Source of the DNA: Schistocerca nitens
Lineage: Eukaryota; Arthropoda; Insecta; Orthoptera; Acrididae
Direction: 5' to 3'
Assembly: GCF_023898315.1 (NCBI RefSeq)
Contig: NC_064617.1
Coordinates: 716,179,202 to 716,243,201, forward strand
DNA length: 64,000 bases
The notes beneath the pieces are model-generated. The model saw only the letters and a program-made list of their open reading frames with translations, did no database searches and was not told where the DNA came from. This document shows, piece by piece, positions 12,158 to 23,268 of the stretch. Position numbers and translations under genes: made by a program. Numbering within the stretch: position 1 is the first letter of the stretch; the number at the start of each line of letters is the position of its first letter.

Positions 12158-12559
12158 TTAATTAAGTTTCCATGAACTTATTTTGTTGTTAAAAGGAATG
12201 AAGAAAAGAGAGACAGAGATAATCATTCTACTGACCTTAATGTCATTAATAGACTGAGCATTAGTTTCAATGGACAAAGTTGAGGAGGACAATGCATCAT
12301 TGTTCCATTTAAGTAACCATCTTGTTTTTCAATTAAAGTGATTTGGGGATACCAAATAAACACTTAGTTGGGCAAATGAAAATATAAAACTGCTCAGGTA
12401 ATATATTGCCTTAGTTACTGTGACACCTCATCAGTTATTAGTCCTTAATTTATACACTGACAAATTTAAATGAAGTAGACACTAGAAGAAAACTAGTTGC
12501 TGAGTTGTATAGTTAGAAAAGCAGAAGGTTGTTTTTTCACACTTGGTGAGCCATAAATT

Positions 12560-12885
12560 CATTTACAGCCATCTTGGGTGTAATTATTGAGGTTGTCCTT
12601 GACTCAGAATTTGGTTTGAACTCTGCAGTGGTTAACTGTGCATGGATCAAACAGAGGTGGTGTGCATGCCTTTGCTTCCATACAAATTGACTTATCTAAT
12701 TGGGTAGTTTCGTGTGGGTTCCAAACCATGGAGTGACTTGGCATCTTTCACAATAACAAATCATTATCACAGATAAAAGAAGTGAAATGGGATAGAAAAA
12801 ATCCTAGGACCAACCAAGTATTGAACACCAGACCTTCAGATTTGTAGCTGCACATTCACCCACTAAGTCACACAAGAATTCATCA
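12560..12885 (-). mobile_element. Degenerate tRNA-headed SINE
   Basis: On the minus strand a tRNA-like start is visible at 12,815-12,880: a box-A-like 'gacttagtgggtgaatg', an anticodon-region-like stretch, and 'gtgttcaatacttgg' as a decayed box B (consensus GGTTCRANNCC). A non-tRNA body follows toward 12,560. I recall similar SINEs in grasshoppers. Box B has lost consensus bases, so it is old. Confidence 0.45.
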
Positions 12886-12934
12886 AAAGCTCCTGATTAG
12901 TGTCACAGAGAATTACAACAATTATGATAGTCGG

Positions 12935-15390
12935 CATTTGTCTTCTAGGGTGGTACAGTGAACGGCTGAAAACATGTCTGAAAAGCATGCAGCTCTACCA
13001 TATGGTTAAATGGTGATGGCATCCTTTTGGGTAAAATCTTCTGGAAGCAAAATAGCTCATCATTTGGGTCTCCAGGCAGAGACCATCAGGAGTAGTCATT
13101 AGAAAAACCAACACTGACATTCTACAGGTTGGGGTGTGGGATATTGGCAGCCTCAACAGGGCAATCAGGATAAATAACTGTGGATGGATTGTTTCAAGTT
13201 AAATACAGTGGGAATTAGCAAAGTGTGAAGAATTCTGGTCAGATGGACACAGGGTCATAAATACAGAATCAAATAGTGTAATGCAAGCGTTAGTCTAATA
13301 ATGAATTTAAAAAAAAATCAGTAATGCGAGTAAGTTCTGTGAACAGCATTGTGAATGTCTAATCACAGCAACAATAGATATTAGGCCATAATTCACCAGA
13401 ACAGTACAGGTTTCCTCTGCTGAGGAAGAGATTGAAAGAGTACATGAGATAAAATAAATTATTCAGGTAATTAAGGGAGACAGAAACTGAATTGTGAGGA
13501 ACTGGAATTCAATAGTAGGAAGATACAGTAAAACAGTAGGAGAACATGGACTAGGGGTAGGAGTAAAAGAGGAAGCCATCTGGCAGAATTTTACACAGAG
13601 CATTGTTACATCATTGCTAACACTGTGTTTAAGAATCGTGTAAGAAGACTGTATACCTGGAAGGGGCCTGAATGTACTGAAAGATTTTGAATTAATTACA
13701 TAAGACAAGACAGATTTTGGAACCAGATTTTGAACTGTAAGACATTTTAAGCAGCAGATGTGAAAGGAACATATAATTAATTGGTCATGAACTTCAGATT
13801 AAAACAGAAGAAATTGCAGTAGGTAGGAAATTAAGGAGACGAGATATGGATAAAATTAAAGCACCATAGGTTGTTGAGAGTTTCAAAGGTTAAATGGGTG
13901 GCATTGGGCAATTACTGATTAGAACATGGGTAAGACACACAATAGAAGATGAACGGGAAGCCTTGAGAGATGAAATAGTGAAGGCAGCAGAGCATCACAT
14001 AAGGTAAAAAGACAAAGCCTAGTGGAAATCCATGGATTAATCAGGAGATAATGAATTTAATTAACAAAAGGAGAAAACATAAAAATGCAGCAAATGAAAC
14101 AGGTGAAAAGAAATACAGACTTATAAAAAATGAGATTTGCAGAGAGTGCAAAATGGCTACGCAGGGATGGCTAGAAGACAAATTAAAGGATGTAGAAGTA
14201 TGTATAAGTAGGAGCAAGACACATTCCACCTATCAAAGAGAGCTTTGGAGAAAAGAAGCTGCTGAATGAATACTATGAGATCATGTGATAAGACATTATT
14301 AAGAACAGAAGAGAAAGCTGAAAGGAGTATAATGAGGGTCTATACAAGGGAGATGAAATTGAAGGCAATGGAGAAGAGGAAGTAGACAAAGACGAGTCTT
14401 GGAGATGTGATACTGAGGGAACAATTTGAAAGAGCACCTAATAACAAGTTGACTAAAAGCCCCTAGAATCAATGACATTCCTTCAGAATTACTGACGTCC
14501 TAGGGGGAGCCAGCAATGAAAAAACTGTTCAATCTAATGTGCAAGACAGGTGAAACACCCCCAGATTTAAAAAAAGAATGCAATAATCCTAATTCAATAT
14601 AAGGCAGGAACTGAAGGTGTCAATATTAATGATCTATCAGTCAATAACACTAGTTGCAAAATTCTGTCATATATTATTTACAGGCGAATGGAAAAACTTT
14701 AAGGCTACTCATGGAAGGACAGTTTCAGTTCAGAAGAAATGCAGGAATACATGAGGCAATACTGGCCCTACCATTTGTCCTAGAAGATCGGCTGAAGAAA
14801 GGCAAACTTATATTTTAGCATGTGTAGATTTACAGAAAGCTTTTGACAATGCTGACTGGAATATACCCTTTGAAATTCTGAAGATAGCAGGTATAAAAAG
14901 CAGGCAGCGAAAGTTGACTACAGTTATAAGAGTTGAAAGGTACGAAAGGCAAGCCATTGCTGAGAAGAAAGTGAGACAGGGTTGTAGCCCATCCCAGTGT
15001 TATTCAGTGTGTGCTGATGCCATTGTAATTCTGTCAGAAACAGCAAAAGATTTATAAGATCAGTTTAATTTAATTGATACTCTCTTGAAAAGAATCTATA
15101 CAAAGAATATCAATAAAAGTACAAAAAGGGTAACGGGATGAAGTCAAATCAAATTAAGTGATGCTGAAGGAATTAATTTAGGAAATCAGGCATGAAGGTA
15201 GTAATCAAGTTTTGCTATTTAATTAGCAGAACAACTGATGAAGGCCAAAGTAGATAGGATATAAAATGCAGATTGGCTAAGGCACAAAAAGCATTTCTGA
15301 AAAAGAGGAATTTGTTAACAACTAACATATTTTTAAGTGTGAAAAAGTCTTTTCTGGGGGTATCTGAATGGAATGTGTGATATTGCCAGC
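12935..15390 (+). mobile_element. LINE relic (family A), endonuclease to RT
   Basis: This is a long but badly mutated copy. From left to right the plus strand shows a 5' segment, an endonuclease with 'IVRNWNSIVGRYSKTVGEHG' (about 13,490), a linker 'RRKHKNAANETGEKKYRLIK' (about 14,070), and RT pieces 'VDLQKAFDNADWN' (about 14,830) and 'KVRQGCSPSQ' (about 14,970). A C-terminal part such as 'KAQKAFLKKRNLLTT' follows at about 15,280. The RT pieces match those of the better-preserved minus-strand copy at 51,221-52,866 ('VDLEKALDNIKWCKL', 'GVRQGCSLSPLLFN'). There are many stops and single-base shifts. It lies in the NADSYN1 intron, antisense to the gene. Confidence 0.75.
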
Positions 15391-15589
15391 TGGAACAACT
15401 ACAACTGCATCTGCAACTGCATCACTGATTATTGTAATTTTTCTTTCCAGTAGTTATGCAAATTATTATATTTTTGTGTGTACCATACAGCAATGACATG
15501 TATGTATATGGTGGCAAAAAATGAATCGGACTTTGCTCCGCCTCTATTATTCAGCAATTACTTTCATTGCACTGGGTCCAACAGTATCA

Positions 15590-16505
15590 TTAGTTTTAAC
15601 TTCTGCATCTATACTCTGCAAACCACCATGAAGTGCATGGCAGAGGGTACATCCCATTGTACCAGTTATCTGGGTTTCTTCCCATTCCATTCATGTATGG
15701 AGCATGTGAAGAATTTTTGTCTGAATGCCTCTGTGCATGCAGTAATTGTTTTAATCTTATCCTCATGATCCCTACGTGAACAATGCGTATGGGGGCTGTA
15801 ATATATTCCTAGAGTCATTATTTAAATCTGGTTCTTGAAATTTTGATAATATACTTTCTTGGTATAGTTTACATCTGTCTTCAAGAGTCTTCCAGTACAG
15901 TTCCTTCAGTATCTCTGTGACACTCTCCCATGGATCTGACAAACCTGTGACCATTGTGCCATCCTTCTCTGTATATGTTGAATAGCCCCCGTTAGTCCTG
16001 CCTGGTATGGATCCCAAACACTTGACAATATTCTAGAACTTGTTGCATAAGTGATTTGTAAGCAATCTCCTTTGCAGACTGATTGCACTTCCCCAGTATT
16101 CTCACAATAAACTGAAGTCTACCACCTGTTTTACCCACAACTGAACCTATGTGATCATTCCATTTCATTTCATATTCCTATAAAGTGTTACACACAGGTA
16201 TTTGTGTGAGATAGCCAATTCAAACAGTGACTCACTGATATTCTAGTCAGAGGATACTATGTTTTTTTTGTTTTTTGTTTTGTGATGTGTAAAATTTTAC
16301 ATTTCTGAATATTTAGAGTGATTTGCTTATCTCTGCACCTTTTTGTCACCTTATCGAGATCTGCATGAATACTTATGCAGCTTCTTTCAGACAGTGCTTC
16401 ATTATAGATAACTGTACCATCTGCAAAAAGTCTCAGGTTACTAATGTCTGCAAGGTCATTAATATACAACATGAACAGCAAGAGTCCCAAGACACTGAGG
16501 CCATG
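15590..16505 (-). mobile_element. CR1-like LINE, RT to 3' end
   Basis: The minus strand reads 'LLLFMLYINDLADISNLRLF' then 'ADGTVIY' near 16,420-16,490. In this family the RT active site is FADD, so it is altered here to FADG. Next come 'ITLNIQKCKILHI' and 'GGRLQFIVRILG', with a 3' tail 'aaccaccatgaagtgcatgg' at about 15,620. It is broken by stops. Confidence 0.7.
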
Positions 16506-16795
16506 TTAATAAAAAATACCCTAAACTGAACTTCTTACTGTCATAAGACTTAACATCATGTGAGTTAATATACATTTGTGAAAGAAGAAAGGCCATTCAT
16601 TACAAAAATTGGCATCCAAATTTACACAGACATATTTTATTTTGCATGAAGCTAATTAACTTATAATTACCACTGAAAATCCCATATCGTCTGAATTCTA
16701 CTGGCAATTTTACCTTTGGGCATGTTAGGTTCTCAACTTTTAACACTGTACTTTTGTTGCTCTATTTTTTTCGCATCTAGTGACACCTCTTAATA

Positions 16796-17046
16796 CTGTA
16801 GCCACCAAAAAGATCGCGGGAGGAGAACAGCAGCACAGGGTGTCACGGACAGTAGTTGCCACAAGTAGAGTCCTGTCCACCAGAGGGCACGCGAGAATTC
16901 GGCTGCGACCTCTGCCGGCAGAACAACAACAACAACTCAGGCAGCACGGGCCATGCCCAGTGAGTTGACATTGGGCATGTCAAGCAGACAGTTCCCGGTC
17001 TACGCTATGTGAAGTGCAACGGAAAACGTGAACCGTGTTACTACAC
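16796..17046 (+). repeat. 5' LTR of the gypsy element
   Basis: It starts 'ctgtagccaccaaaaagatc', ends 'gtgttactacac' and is about 251 bp. It matches the 3' LTR over its whole length with scattered substitutions and small length changes, for example one extra 'caacaa' in a CAA run. Confidence 0.92.
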
Positions 17047-17065
17047 AATTGGCGATGAGTAGGGT
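17047..17065 (+). other. Candidate primer binding site
   Basis: Immediately after the LTR comes 'aattggcgatgagtaggg'. The TGG (17,050) within three bases of the LTR end is the usual start of a tRNA primer binding site. I cannot name the tRNA. Confidence 0.5.
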
Positions 17066-17116
17066 CGTTCTTTCGCATGTTGCATTGTCGTTCCGGTTTC
17101 GCAGCTTATCCACAGC

Positions 17117-18130
17117 ATGGAGGATTTAGTGCGGGTTTTGGTTGAGCAGCAGACGGAGCTCATGGCAACCATTAAACAAGTGCTTCCGGCGTTGCTCTCC
17201 ACACAGTCTGCTCCAGCGCCGTTCCCTCCTCCCTTTCCCCCGTATGACAAGACGGCGGAGGATTGGGACGCATATGAACATCGCCTTCAGCAGCATTTCC
17301 AGGCGTTTCATGTTGCCGATGCAGAGGTATGTCGTGCTCTTTTCTTCTCTTGGATATCTCCTTCGCTGTATCAAGTTTTGCGGCAGCTAGCGCCGTTGCA
17401 GGAACCCTCGTCCTTGTCTTTTGACGCATTGTGTTCATTGCTGTCTTCATATTATCGCTGCCGCACGCATGTTGTGGCAGCTAGGGTCAAGTTCTATCAA
17501 TGCAAGAAACAGCCCCATCAGTCTTACCAGGCGTGGGCCGCTACCCTGCACGGTCTTAGTCGCAAGTGTCATTTTGTCACGGAGCAGTCGCGAGAGTCGT
17601 ATGCCCACGTTATGGTGCGCAACATCATTGTTCATTCGGCCCCTGATAGGGAGGTCCGGCAATGGGCCCTGCAGTTGGAAGACCCTTCCCTTGAGGAAGT
17701 CCTGTCCTTTGCTCAAATGTATGAAGTCTCTCATGCTGCAGGTCAACAGTTGGAAGTGTGGTGCGATGTCGCGGCGCGGCCGCATCCACTGCGTCTGGGG
17801 TGGACGACATGCGAGCGGTACAATCCGACCGTTACGGTTGTTCCCGCATGGCGTGTAAACAGAGTTCCGGCCGCTGGCCCCTGTTACCGTCCTGTACGTC
17901 GTGCTATGTACATCATGATCGGTCAGACTGCCCCCAGTGTTGGGCCGTTTGTCGCAGATGTAATAAAAAAGGACACATTGCTAAAATTTGCCGCTCAGCC
18001 TCAAAAGATTCAAAGGAAGCAGGTACAGAGGACATGGACATTGACATTCAGGAAGTTTCATCGGGCCTGGCTCCCGACGCATCGGCACACAAACTCTTTA
18101 TCGAGGTGTCGGTTCGGTCGCGCCAATTAA
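17117..18130 (+). CDS. Gag-like protein of the gypsy element
   Basis: A 337-codon open frame that starts about 70 bases after the 5' LTR. Residues 30-210 look like a Ty3/gypsy Gag capsid region: 'FPPYDKTAEDWDAYEHRLQQ', 'SSYYRCRTHVVAARVKFYQC' and 'ALQLEDPSLEEVLSFAQMYE'. The expected CCHC zinc knuckle is not in this frame. It lies in the overlapping -1 frame (C-x2-C-x4-H-x4-C near 17,950-17,990), so the last 120 or so codons of this frame are probably read-out after a frameshift mutation. In life such a protein forms the particle that packages the element RNA. It is unlikely to be functional here. Confidence 0.75.
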   Translation: MEDLVRVLVEQQTELMATIKQVLPALLSTQSAPAPFPPPFPPYDKTAEDWDAYEHRLQQHFQAFHVADAEVCRALFFSWISPSLYQVLRQLAPLQEPSSLSFDALCSLLSSYYRCRTHVVAARVKFYQCKKQPHQSYQAWAATLHGLSRKCHFVTEQSRESYAHVMVRNIIVHSAPDREVRQWALQLEDPSLEEVLSFAQMYEVSHAAGQQLEVWCDVAARPHPLRLGWTTCERYNPTVTVVPAWRVNRVPAAGPCYRPVRRAMYIMIGQTAPSVGPFVADVIKKDTLLKFAAQPQKIQRKQVQRTWTLTFRKFHRAWLPTHRHTNSLSRCRFGRAN

Positions 18131-19314
18131 AACTGCGAGTAGTTACGGGCGCGGCAGTTTCCTTGTTGAATGCACAAACAATCTCCGACCTTGGGTCGCC
18201 CCCGTTGGCGTCAGTTTACCGGCGTCTACACGGTTATGGTAAACAGTTCATTCCCCTACTGGGTCAATTCACTACCGACATTACTTACAAATCAGTCACT
18301 CGGCCTCTTACTTTTATTGTTGTCAGTGATGCAAGCTCCGCTAACCTTTTTGGATTGGATGCATTTCAAGCTTTCGGGTTTTCTATTGCGGACACCATAC
18401 AGCTGGTCTCCGAAGACTTTCTTTATCAATCATTGGAATCTTTGATCTCTGACTTTACGGATATCTTTGAGGAGGGCCTGGGGCGTGTTTCAGACTTTGA
18501 AGCTCACTTAACGTTGAAGGTGTTGGCTCGCCCGCGTTTTCTTCGTGCGAGGAAGATCCCCTTGGCTCTCCACCCTCAGGTAAAAGAAGAGCTAGACCAG
18601 CTGACAGCCCTCGGGGTCGTTCTTTCCATTTCTTCTAGTGAGTGGGCTTCGCCCTTCGTTATTGTCAGGAAACCCTCGGGAAAATTACGTCTTTGTGGCG
18701 ATTTCAAGGCCACCATTAATTCCCAATTGGTGGTGGACACCTATCCTTTGCCTCGTTCTGATGAATTGTTCTCCGCCATGGCGGGAGGCCAATATTTTTC
18801 GAAAATCGATCTTTCGGAGGCTTATCATCAGATACCACTTGATGAGGACTCCAAACGACTGGCGGTCGTCAGCACCCCGTTTGGCCTTTACCAATACCAG
18901 CGGTTGGCCTTCGGAATATCTAGTGCCCCGGCGATATTCCAGTGTTATCTTGAGCACGTCACGTCGACAATCCCTCATTGTATTAACTACCTGGATGACA
19001 TAATTGTCACTGGCCGCAGCACGAAGGAACACTTGCACAACCTTCGCATCCTCTTTCTCAAATTCAGGTCTGTGGGCTTGCGTTGCAACTTCTTTCAACC
19101 GTCCATTGAGTATGTGGGCTACACCATCTCTCGGCTCGGCGTCCAGCTGCTAGGAAGTTTGGTCCAAGGTATCATCGACCTTCCGCAGCCCACTTCGCTG
19201 AAGGAGTTACAAGCTTTTTTTAGGCAAGATTGCTTATTACCACCAGTTCATTCCCAGGGCTTCCACCATAGCCCACCCCCTGTACTGCCTTCTGCGCAAG
19301 GGAGTTCCTTTTGA
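17758..19314 (+). pseudogene. Gypsy pol: zinc knuckle, protease, reverse transcriptase
   Basis: An open frame of 518 codons, -1 relative to gag. Order: cysteine-rich part with the knuckle 'CRRCNKKGHIAKIC'; a retropepsin-like region (about residues 110-190) where the expected D-T-G active site reads V-T-G, so the catalytic Asp is lost; then RT with 'SEWASPFVIVRKPSGKLRLC', 'YFSKIDLSEAYHQIPL', 'AFGISSAPAIFQ' and an intact YLDD ('INYLDDIIVTG'). The frame is lost in a run of seven T (19,215-19,221) at the end of RT and continues one frame over. The RT core itself looks intact, but the protease change and later breaks make the polyprotein non-functional. Confidence 0.88.
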
Positions 19315-19850
19315 TTGGTCGCCTGTATGCGAACGAGTGTTCACCTCGAAGGGCATCCTCATGTCCGCACCTTGTTTGGCTACTTTTGACCCCAATAAGC
19401 CATTGGTCCTGGCTACAGATGCTTCGCAGTATGGGGTGGGGGCCGTCCTGGCCCATCGCAACGCGGATGGCTCCGAGCAGCTGCTGGCGTTTGCGTCTAA
19501 AACTCTTAGTCAGTGCAGGCCCATTACTCCCAGGTGGAAAAAAGAGGCTTTGGCCATTGTCTACGCTGTTACCAAGTTTCACCCTTTCTTGAATGGCACG
19601 AAGTTTCAGTTAATCACTGACCATAAACCATTAATATCATTATTTGGCCCCGCCTCTCAGATTCCAGATAGGGTGGTCCACAGACTACAGTGCTGGGCCT
19701 TGTTCCTCTCTAAGTACCATTACGACATTCATTTTCGCCCTACTGGACAAAATGCCAATGCCAACGCTCTTTCCCGTCTTCTGGTGGGCCCGGATCCTCA
19801 ATTCGATCGGGAGGAGATTGTGTGTTTTCATTTGGATGTGGCATCCCGCC
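19222..19850 (+). pseudogene. Gypsy pol: RT thumb and RNase H part
   Basis: After the T-run frameshift, coding resumes with the connection and RNase H domain: 'LATDASQYGVGAVLAHRNAD' (19,408-19,470), 'KTLSQCRPITPRWKKEALAI' and 'FQLITDHKPLISLFG'. Asp of 'TDAS' and Glu of 'KKEAL' fit the RNase H active-site positions. A further frame change follows near 19,840, where 'RETAADPVLRQV' appears in the other frame. Confidence 0.85.
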
Positions 19851-19869
19851 AAGCGTTGATGGCTTCCCG

Positions 19870-20924
19870 ATCACTAGTTCTAGAGTCACCAGGGAAACGG
19901 CAGCTGACCCTGTTCTCCGGCAAGTATTTTGCCTTGTTCAGCAGGGGTGGTCATCCCGACCTCCAGGCCGGGCCTCGGACCCTCTTCGTAATGATTTTGT
20001 TCTATGAGACCGCCTCTCCGTCTTGGAAGGAGTTCTCCTTCTGGCTACCGATGATACTGCTCCTTGTGTGGTTGTTCCTGCAAGTTTGCGAAGGGAAGTC
20101 CTCACGTTATTACATGAGGGGCACTGGGGTGTTTCCCGTACTAAAACCTTGGCTCGCAGACATGTGTACTGGCCTGGTATTGACAGGGAAATTGAGCACT
20201 TGGTGGCCGCCTTTTCCCAGTGAGCGAGCCAACAGGTGTCTCCCAGGTCACCGTTCTCTTCATGGCCACCTGCAACCCAGTCATGGGAATGTGTTCACAT
20301 GGATTTTGCGGGCCCGTTTCTCAATGGTTTTTGGCTCATTGTCATTGATGCATATTCCCAATTCCCATATGTGGTTCGCTGCTCCTCAACCACTTCAGAA
20401 GTTGCAATCCAGGCACTAGCTAAAATCTTTTCTGTAGAATGTCTGGTCTGCCAGTCATCCTGGTCTTGGACAATGGACCTCAGTTTATTTCACAGACCTT
20501 CCAGGATTTTTGTAGGCGCTTCGGTATTCGGCACGTTTGCTCTCCCCCCTTTCATCCATAATCGAATGGGGAAGCCGAGCACATGGTGCGCACATTTAAG
20601 ATGCAGATGAAAAAGTATGCGCACGAATTTCCTGCAGAGGAGGCATTGACATTTTTCCTGATAGCATACTGGACCACACCGATGGGAGAATGCAGCCCCG
20701 CAGAGCTCCTCCACGGGCGCCAACCTAGGACTCTGCTGCACCTCCTCCGGCCTGTTCCTCGTCAGTCTTCACAAAACGGAGTACCCGGTTTTCCACCGGG
20801 TATGTCGGTCTGGGCACGTGGGTTTGGTCGCAATCCACGTTGGATACCGGCGGCGGTCCTGCGCCGAAATGGCCGCTGGCTCTATACCTTGCAGGCGGGG
20901 GACCAGGAGGTAGGTCGTCACTAA
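19870..20924 (+). pseudogene. Gypsy pol: integrase, several breaks
   Basis: An HHCC zinc-binding-type segment is seen at 20,110-20,215 ('LLHEGHWGVSRTKTLARRHV'), then the catalytic core beginning 'CVHMDFAGPFLNGFW' (first Asp, about 20,300). A frame change follows, with 'LVLDNGPQFISQTFQDF' (second Asp, about 20,470) and 'GEAEHMVRTFK' (Glu, about 20,580). A TAA at 20,559-20,561 stops that frame between the second Asp and the Glu. The C-terminal end has 'PAELLHGRQPRTLLHLLRP' and 'NPRWIPAAVLRRNGRWLY'. An in-frame stop and at least two frameshifts make it non-functional. The remaining part up to 21,452 has no env-like frame that I recognise. Confidence 0.85.
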
Positions 20925-21451
20925 AATCAGCTACATCCACGTTTGGGCACGCACCCTCCGACCCCTCGGGCACCGGCTTTCCCACTGCCGGCACCTGTGT
21001 TGTTTTCTCAGGGGACGCTACCGCTCCTCCCCCCTTTGACTCCGCCACACTGCGATGGTTCTCAGCCTTGGCGGCCTCCAGTAGCTCCCGCACCGGCATC
21101 GCCATCGTTAGAGATGCCCCGGCGAGAGCCGGCCCCCCTCGCAGGCCCGCTTTCTCAGGAGGCTGGTTCACCTGTGGTCGTCCCTTCCCCATCGTCCCTG
21201 CCACTGGGTCTTGCCCGTCCCGAAGTTGACCAGGATCCAGAGTTCGACGGTTTGTCTCCCATTCTGTCCCAGGCTCCGGTGGGGGAACGACGGGGGCCTC
21301 TTTGTGTGGGTAACTTCCAGCCATATTTGAAGGTTCCGGCTCGAGGGTTGGCAGATCCCCTATACTCCAGCCTTCCGGTGGACGTGGAGGTCATCACTCC
21401 TGCACGACGCTCCACCTTCCAACACAGTGGATCACTGTGGCTTCACCCTCC

Positions 21452-21466
21452 GAAGGAGGAGGAGTG
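21452..21466 (+). other. Polypurine tract
   Basis: 'gaaggaggaggagtg' directly precedes the 3' LTR, the position and composition expected of the plus-strand primer of an LTR element. Confidence 0.75.
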
Positions 21467-21711
21467 CTGTAGCCACCAGAAAGATCGCGGGAGGTGCACA
21501 TCGGCATGGCGCATCATGGACAGTAGTTGCTGCAAGTAAAGTCCCATCCACCAGAGGGCACGTGAGAATTCGGCCGCGACCTCTGCCGACGGAACAACAA
21601 CTCAGGCAGCACGGGCCGTGCCCAGTGAGTTGACATCGAGCATGTCTAGCAGACAGTTCCCGGTCTACACTATGTGAAGTGCGACGGAAAACGTGAACCG
21701 TGTTGCTACAC
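21467..21711 (+). repeat. 3' LTR of the gypsy element
   Basis: It starts 'ctgtagccaccagaaagatc', ends 'gtgttgctacac' and is about 245 bp. It matches the 5' LTR. Confidence 0.92.
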
Positions 21712-22236
21712 TTAATAATTATGCTGCTATTTGGATTTTGAATAATTTAACATTACGTAATTTTTTAATGTGGCATTAGTACTCATGAGCCCGATATTCT
21801 TAGAGCACATACATTTTCTTAATTCCTAGATTACCTCATCCTCTGTACACAAAAATATTGTCAATATTTATACTCCATACTGAATAGCAATATTTTACCT
21901 AGCCACTTCTTGAATTATAGTATAACTTGCAAAATAGTCACTCAAAGCGAGGGAGTCTGCATCCTGCCCTGGTCAAGCTAACAAGCATGTAACATCTATG
22001 CTCCTGGTTTCTGTTCGCACTACAGCTATGCAGTTAGTTTGCAGAAATACAGACATCTGCAACTGCAAAATTAAGTACTGTTGATGTCTAATAACTTTCA
22101 AGTGATTTTTGTAATTCAAGTTGATGAATATTTTGACTGAATTGTGTTGTGATTGGTAGGAGAGATGAACTATCATCATCATCATCATCATCCAAATAAT
22201 GTATTATTGAATATTATGAGTTAATTAATGCGTGAG
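21712..22236. other. Intron sequence, nothing recognised
   Basis: AT-rich NADSYN1 intron sequence with a short (ATC)n run at about 22,170-22,191. Confidence 0.6.
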
Positions 22237-22427
22237 TTAATTTGTAACTATCTGTTTAATTATTTCAACATGATGCAACACACTCCGATTTAGCACTTTT
22301 CTTGGACCTTTTTGTTTAATAATTCATCTAACTGGTATAAAATAAAGTAACTTACAAACAAGCAAGGAAAAATGCGTTCCCTACCTTTGCTGAAGCAGAT
22401 TTCACTAAATCTACTGTAACATATGCT
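22237..22427 (-). pseudogene. Duplicated NADSYN1 exon end with splice donor
   Basis: This 191-bp segment is an almost exact direct copy of 23,269-23,459. I see one difference (C at 22,420 versus T at 23,452). It carries the last 43 bases of the exon ending at 23,417, its GTAGGG donor and 148 bases of intron. In the copy the coding change would be Val for Ile. The 5' part of the exon and its acceptor are missing, so it cannot be a complete exon. Confidence 0.9.
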
Positions 22428-22734
22428 GTGTTTTGACAGATTTCTACAAGGCCATACCACATGTGAACTGTGATGTTTTGTGTAAATATGGATAACGTTT
22501 AGTGGCACACTTAATTACTTTGTTCAATGACTTGTTAAGACCATTACTGATTACTGGACAGTGCTTCATTAATGTGCGTTGAATAACTTTGTAATTTGTA
22601 TGAATATTTCTGCAACATACAAGCAATGTAATCTTTAAGCTAATAAAATAAGTGGAAAAGAGCAACTTGAACTGTGGTGTTGGGTACACTTTTTCTGAAT
22701 AAACAGCACCATATATTCAAGATTTTCAGCTTCA

Positions 22735-23015
22735 AGGCAGCAAACAGATATGCTAGCAAGGAGGTGACGGAGAATATGGTAAATCAAGGTTGGTGCTTTA
22801 CAAGCATAGTCATGTATGGTAATGAAATGTGGACAATAAGCAGTTCAGACAAAAAGAAAATAGAAGCTTTTGATATGTGGTGCTACCAAAGAATGCTGAC
22901 AATTAGAGGGGTAGATCAGGTAACTAATGAGAAGGCTCTGGATCAAACTGGTAAAAAGAGAAATCAATGGTATGAATTGACTAAAAGAAGTGATCAGTAG
23001 GTACGACACGTCCTA
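22735..23015 (+). mobile_element. LINE family A fragment (C-terminal part)
   Basis: The plus strand reads 'VMYGNEMWTISSSDKKKIEA' and 'FDMWCYQRMLTIRGVDQVTN', matching 'ALYGSETWTVGKPEQKRIEA' and 'FEMWCYRRMLKIRWTDKVRN' of the copy at 51.2-52.0 kb. It lies between the two copies of the duplicated NADSYN1 segment. Confidence 0.75.
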
Positions 23016-23268
23016 AGGCAAAAGCTATGCGATTCAATTGCCAGTTGGTCATAACAGGACATTTTGTGACACTTAACTGTTGACTTTTACTTCATTGTGT
23101 ACTTCGAAGTTATAATTTATAATTACTCATCCCTTTCTCATACACCTGTGTGAAACAGATAGCAAATTGTAGGGCACACAATAGTTGCTTTTCTTTTCTG
23201 CTATAGTATTCCTAAGTTAACTCAGCTCACAGTTACATTTTTTGTTAGTTATCTGCTGAATATTTCAA

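Larger units (their letters stand above)
16796..21711 (+). mobile_element. Ty3/gypsy LTR retrotransposon, complete but dead
   Basis: This is a 4.9-kb element with two LTRs, gag, and pol in the order protease, RT, RNase H, integrase. TTAATA flanks both ends (16,790-16,795 and 21,712-21,717), fitting a 4-6-bp target duplication. LTR ends carry CTGTAG/CTACAC inverted termini. The two LTRs differ at many positions, so the insertion is not recent. The reading frame is broken in several places. It lies in a NADSYN1 intron, antisense to the gene. The gag type ('DWDAYEHRLQQHFQAF') and the pol look like the arthropod Mag/K02A2.6-like group, from memory. Confidence 0.92.

Noticed and set aside
20725-21324. 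A 199-codon antisense open frame in the gypsy element
   Set aside because: It lies opposite the GC-rich 3' part of the element, has biased Gly/Pro/Ala composition and no recognisable domain. GC-rich sequence gives such frames by chance.
16797-21710. TG...CA boundaries for the gypsy LTRs
   Set aside because: With these ends the flanks do not match. Moving the borders one base outward (CTGTAG...CTACAC) gives a perfect TTAATA on both sides, so I prefer that, while noting that a one-base ambiguity remains.
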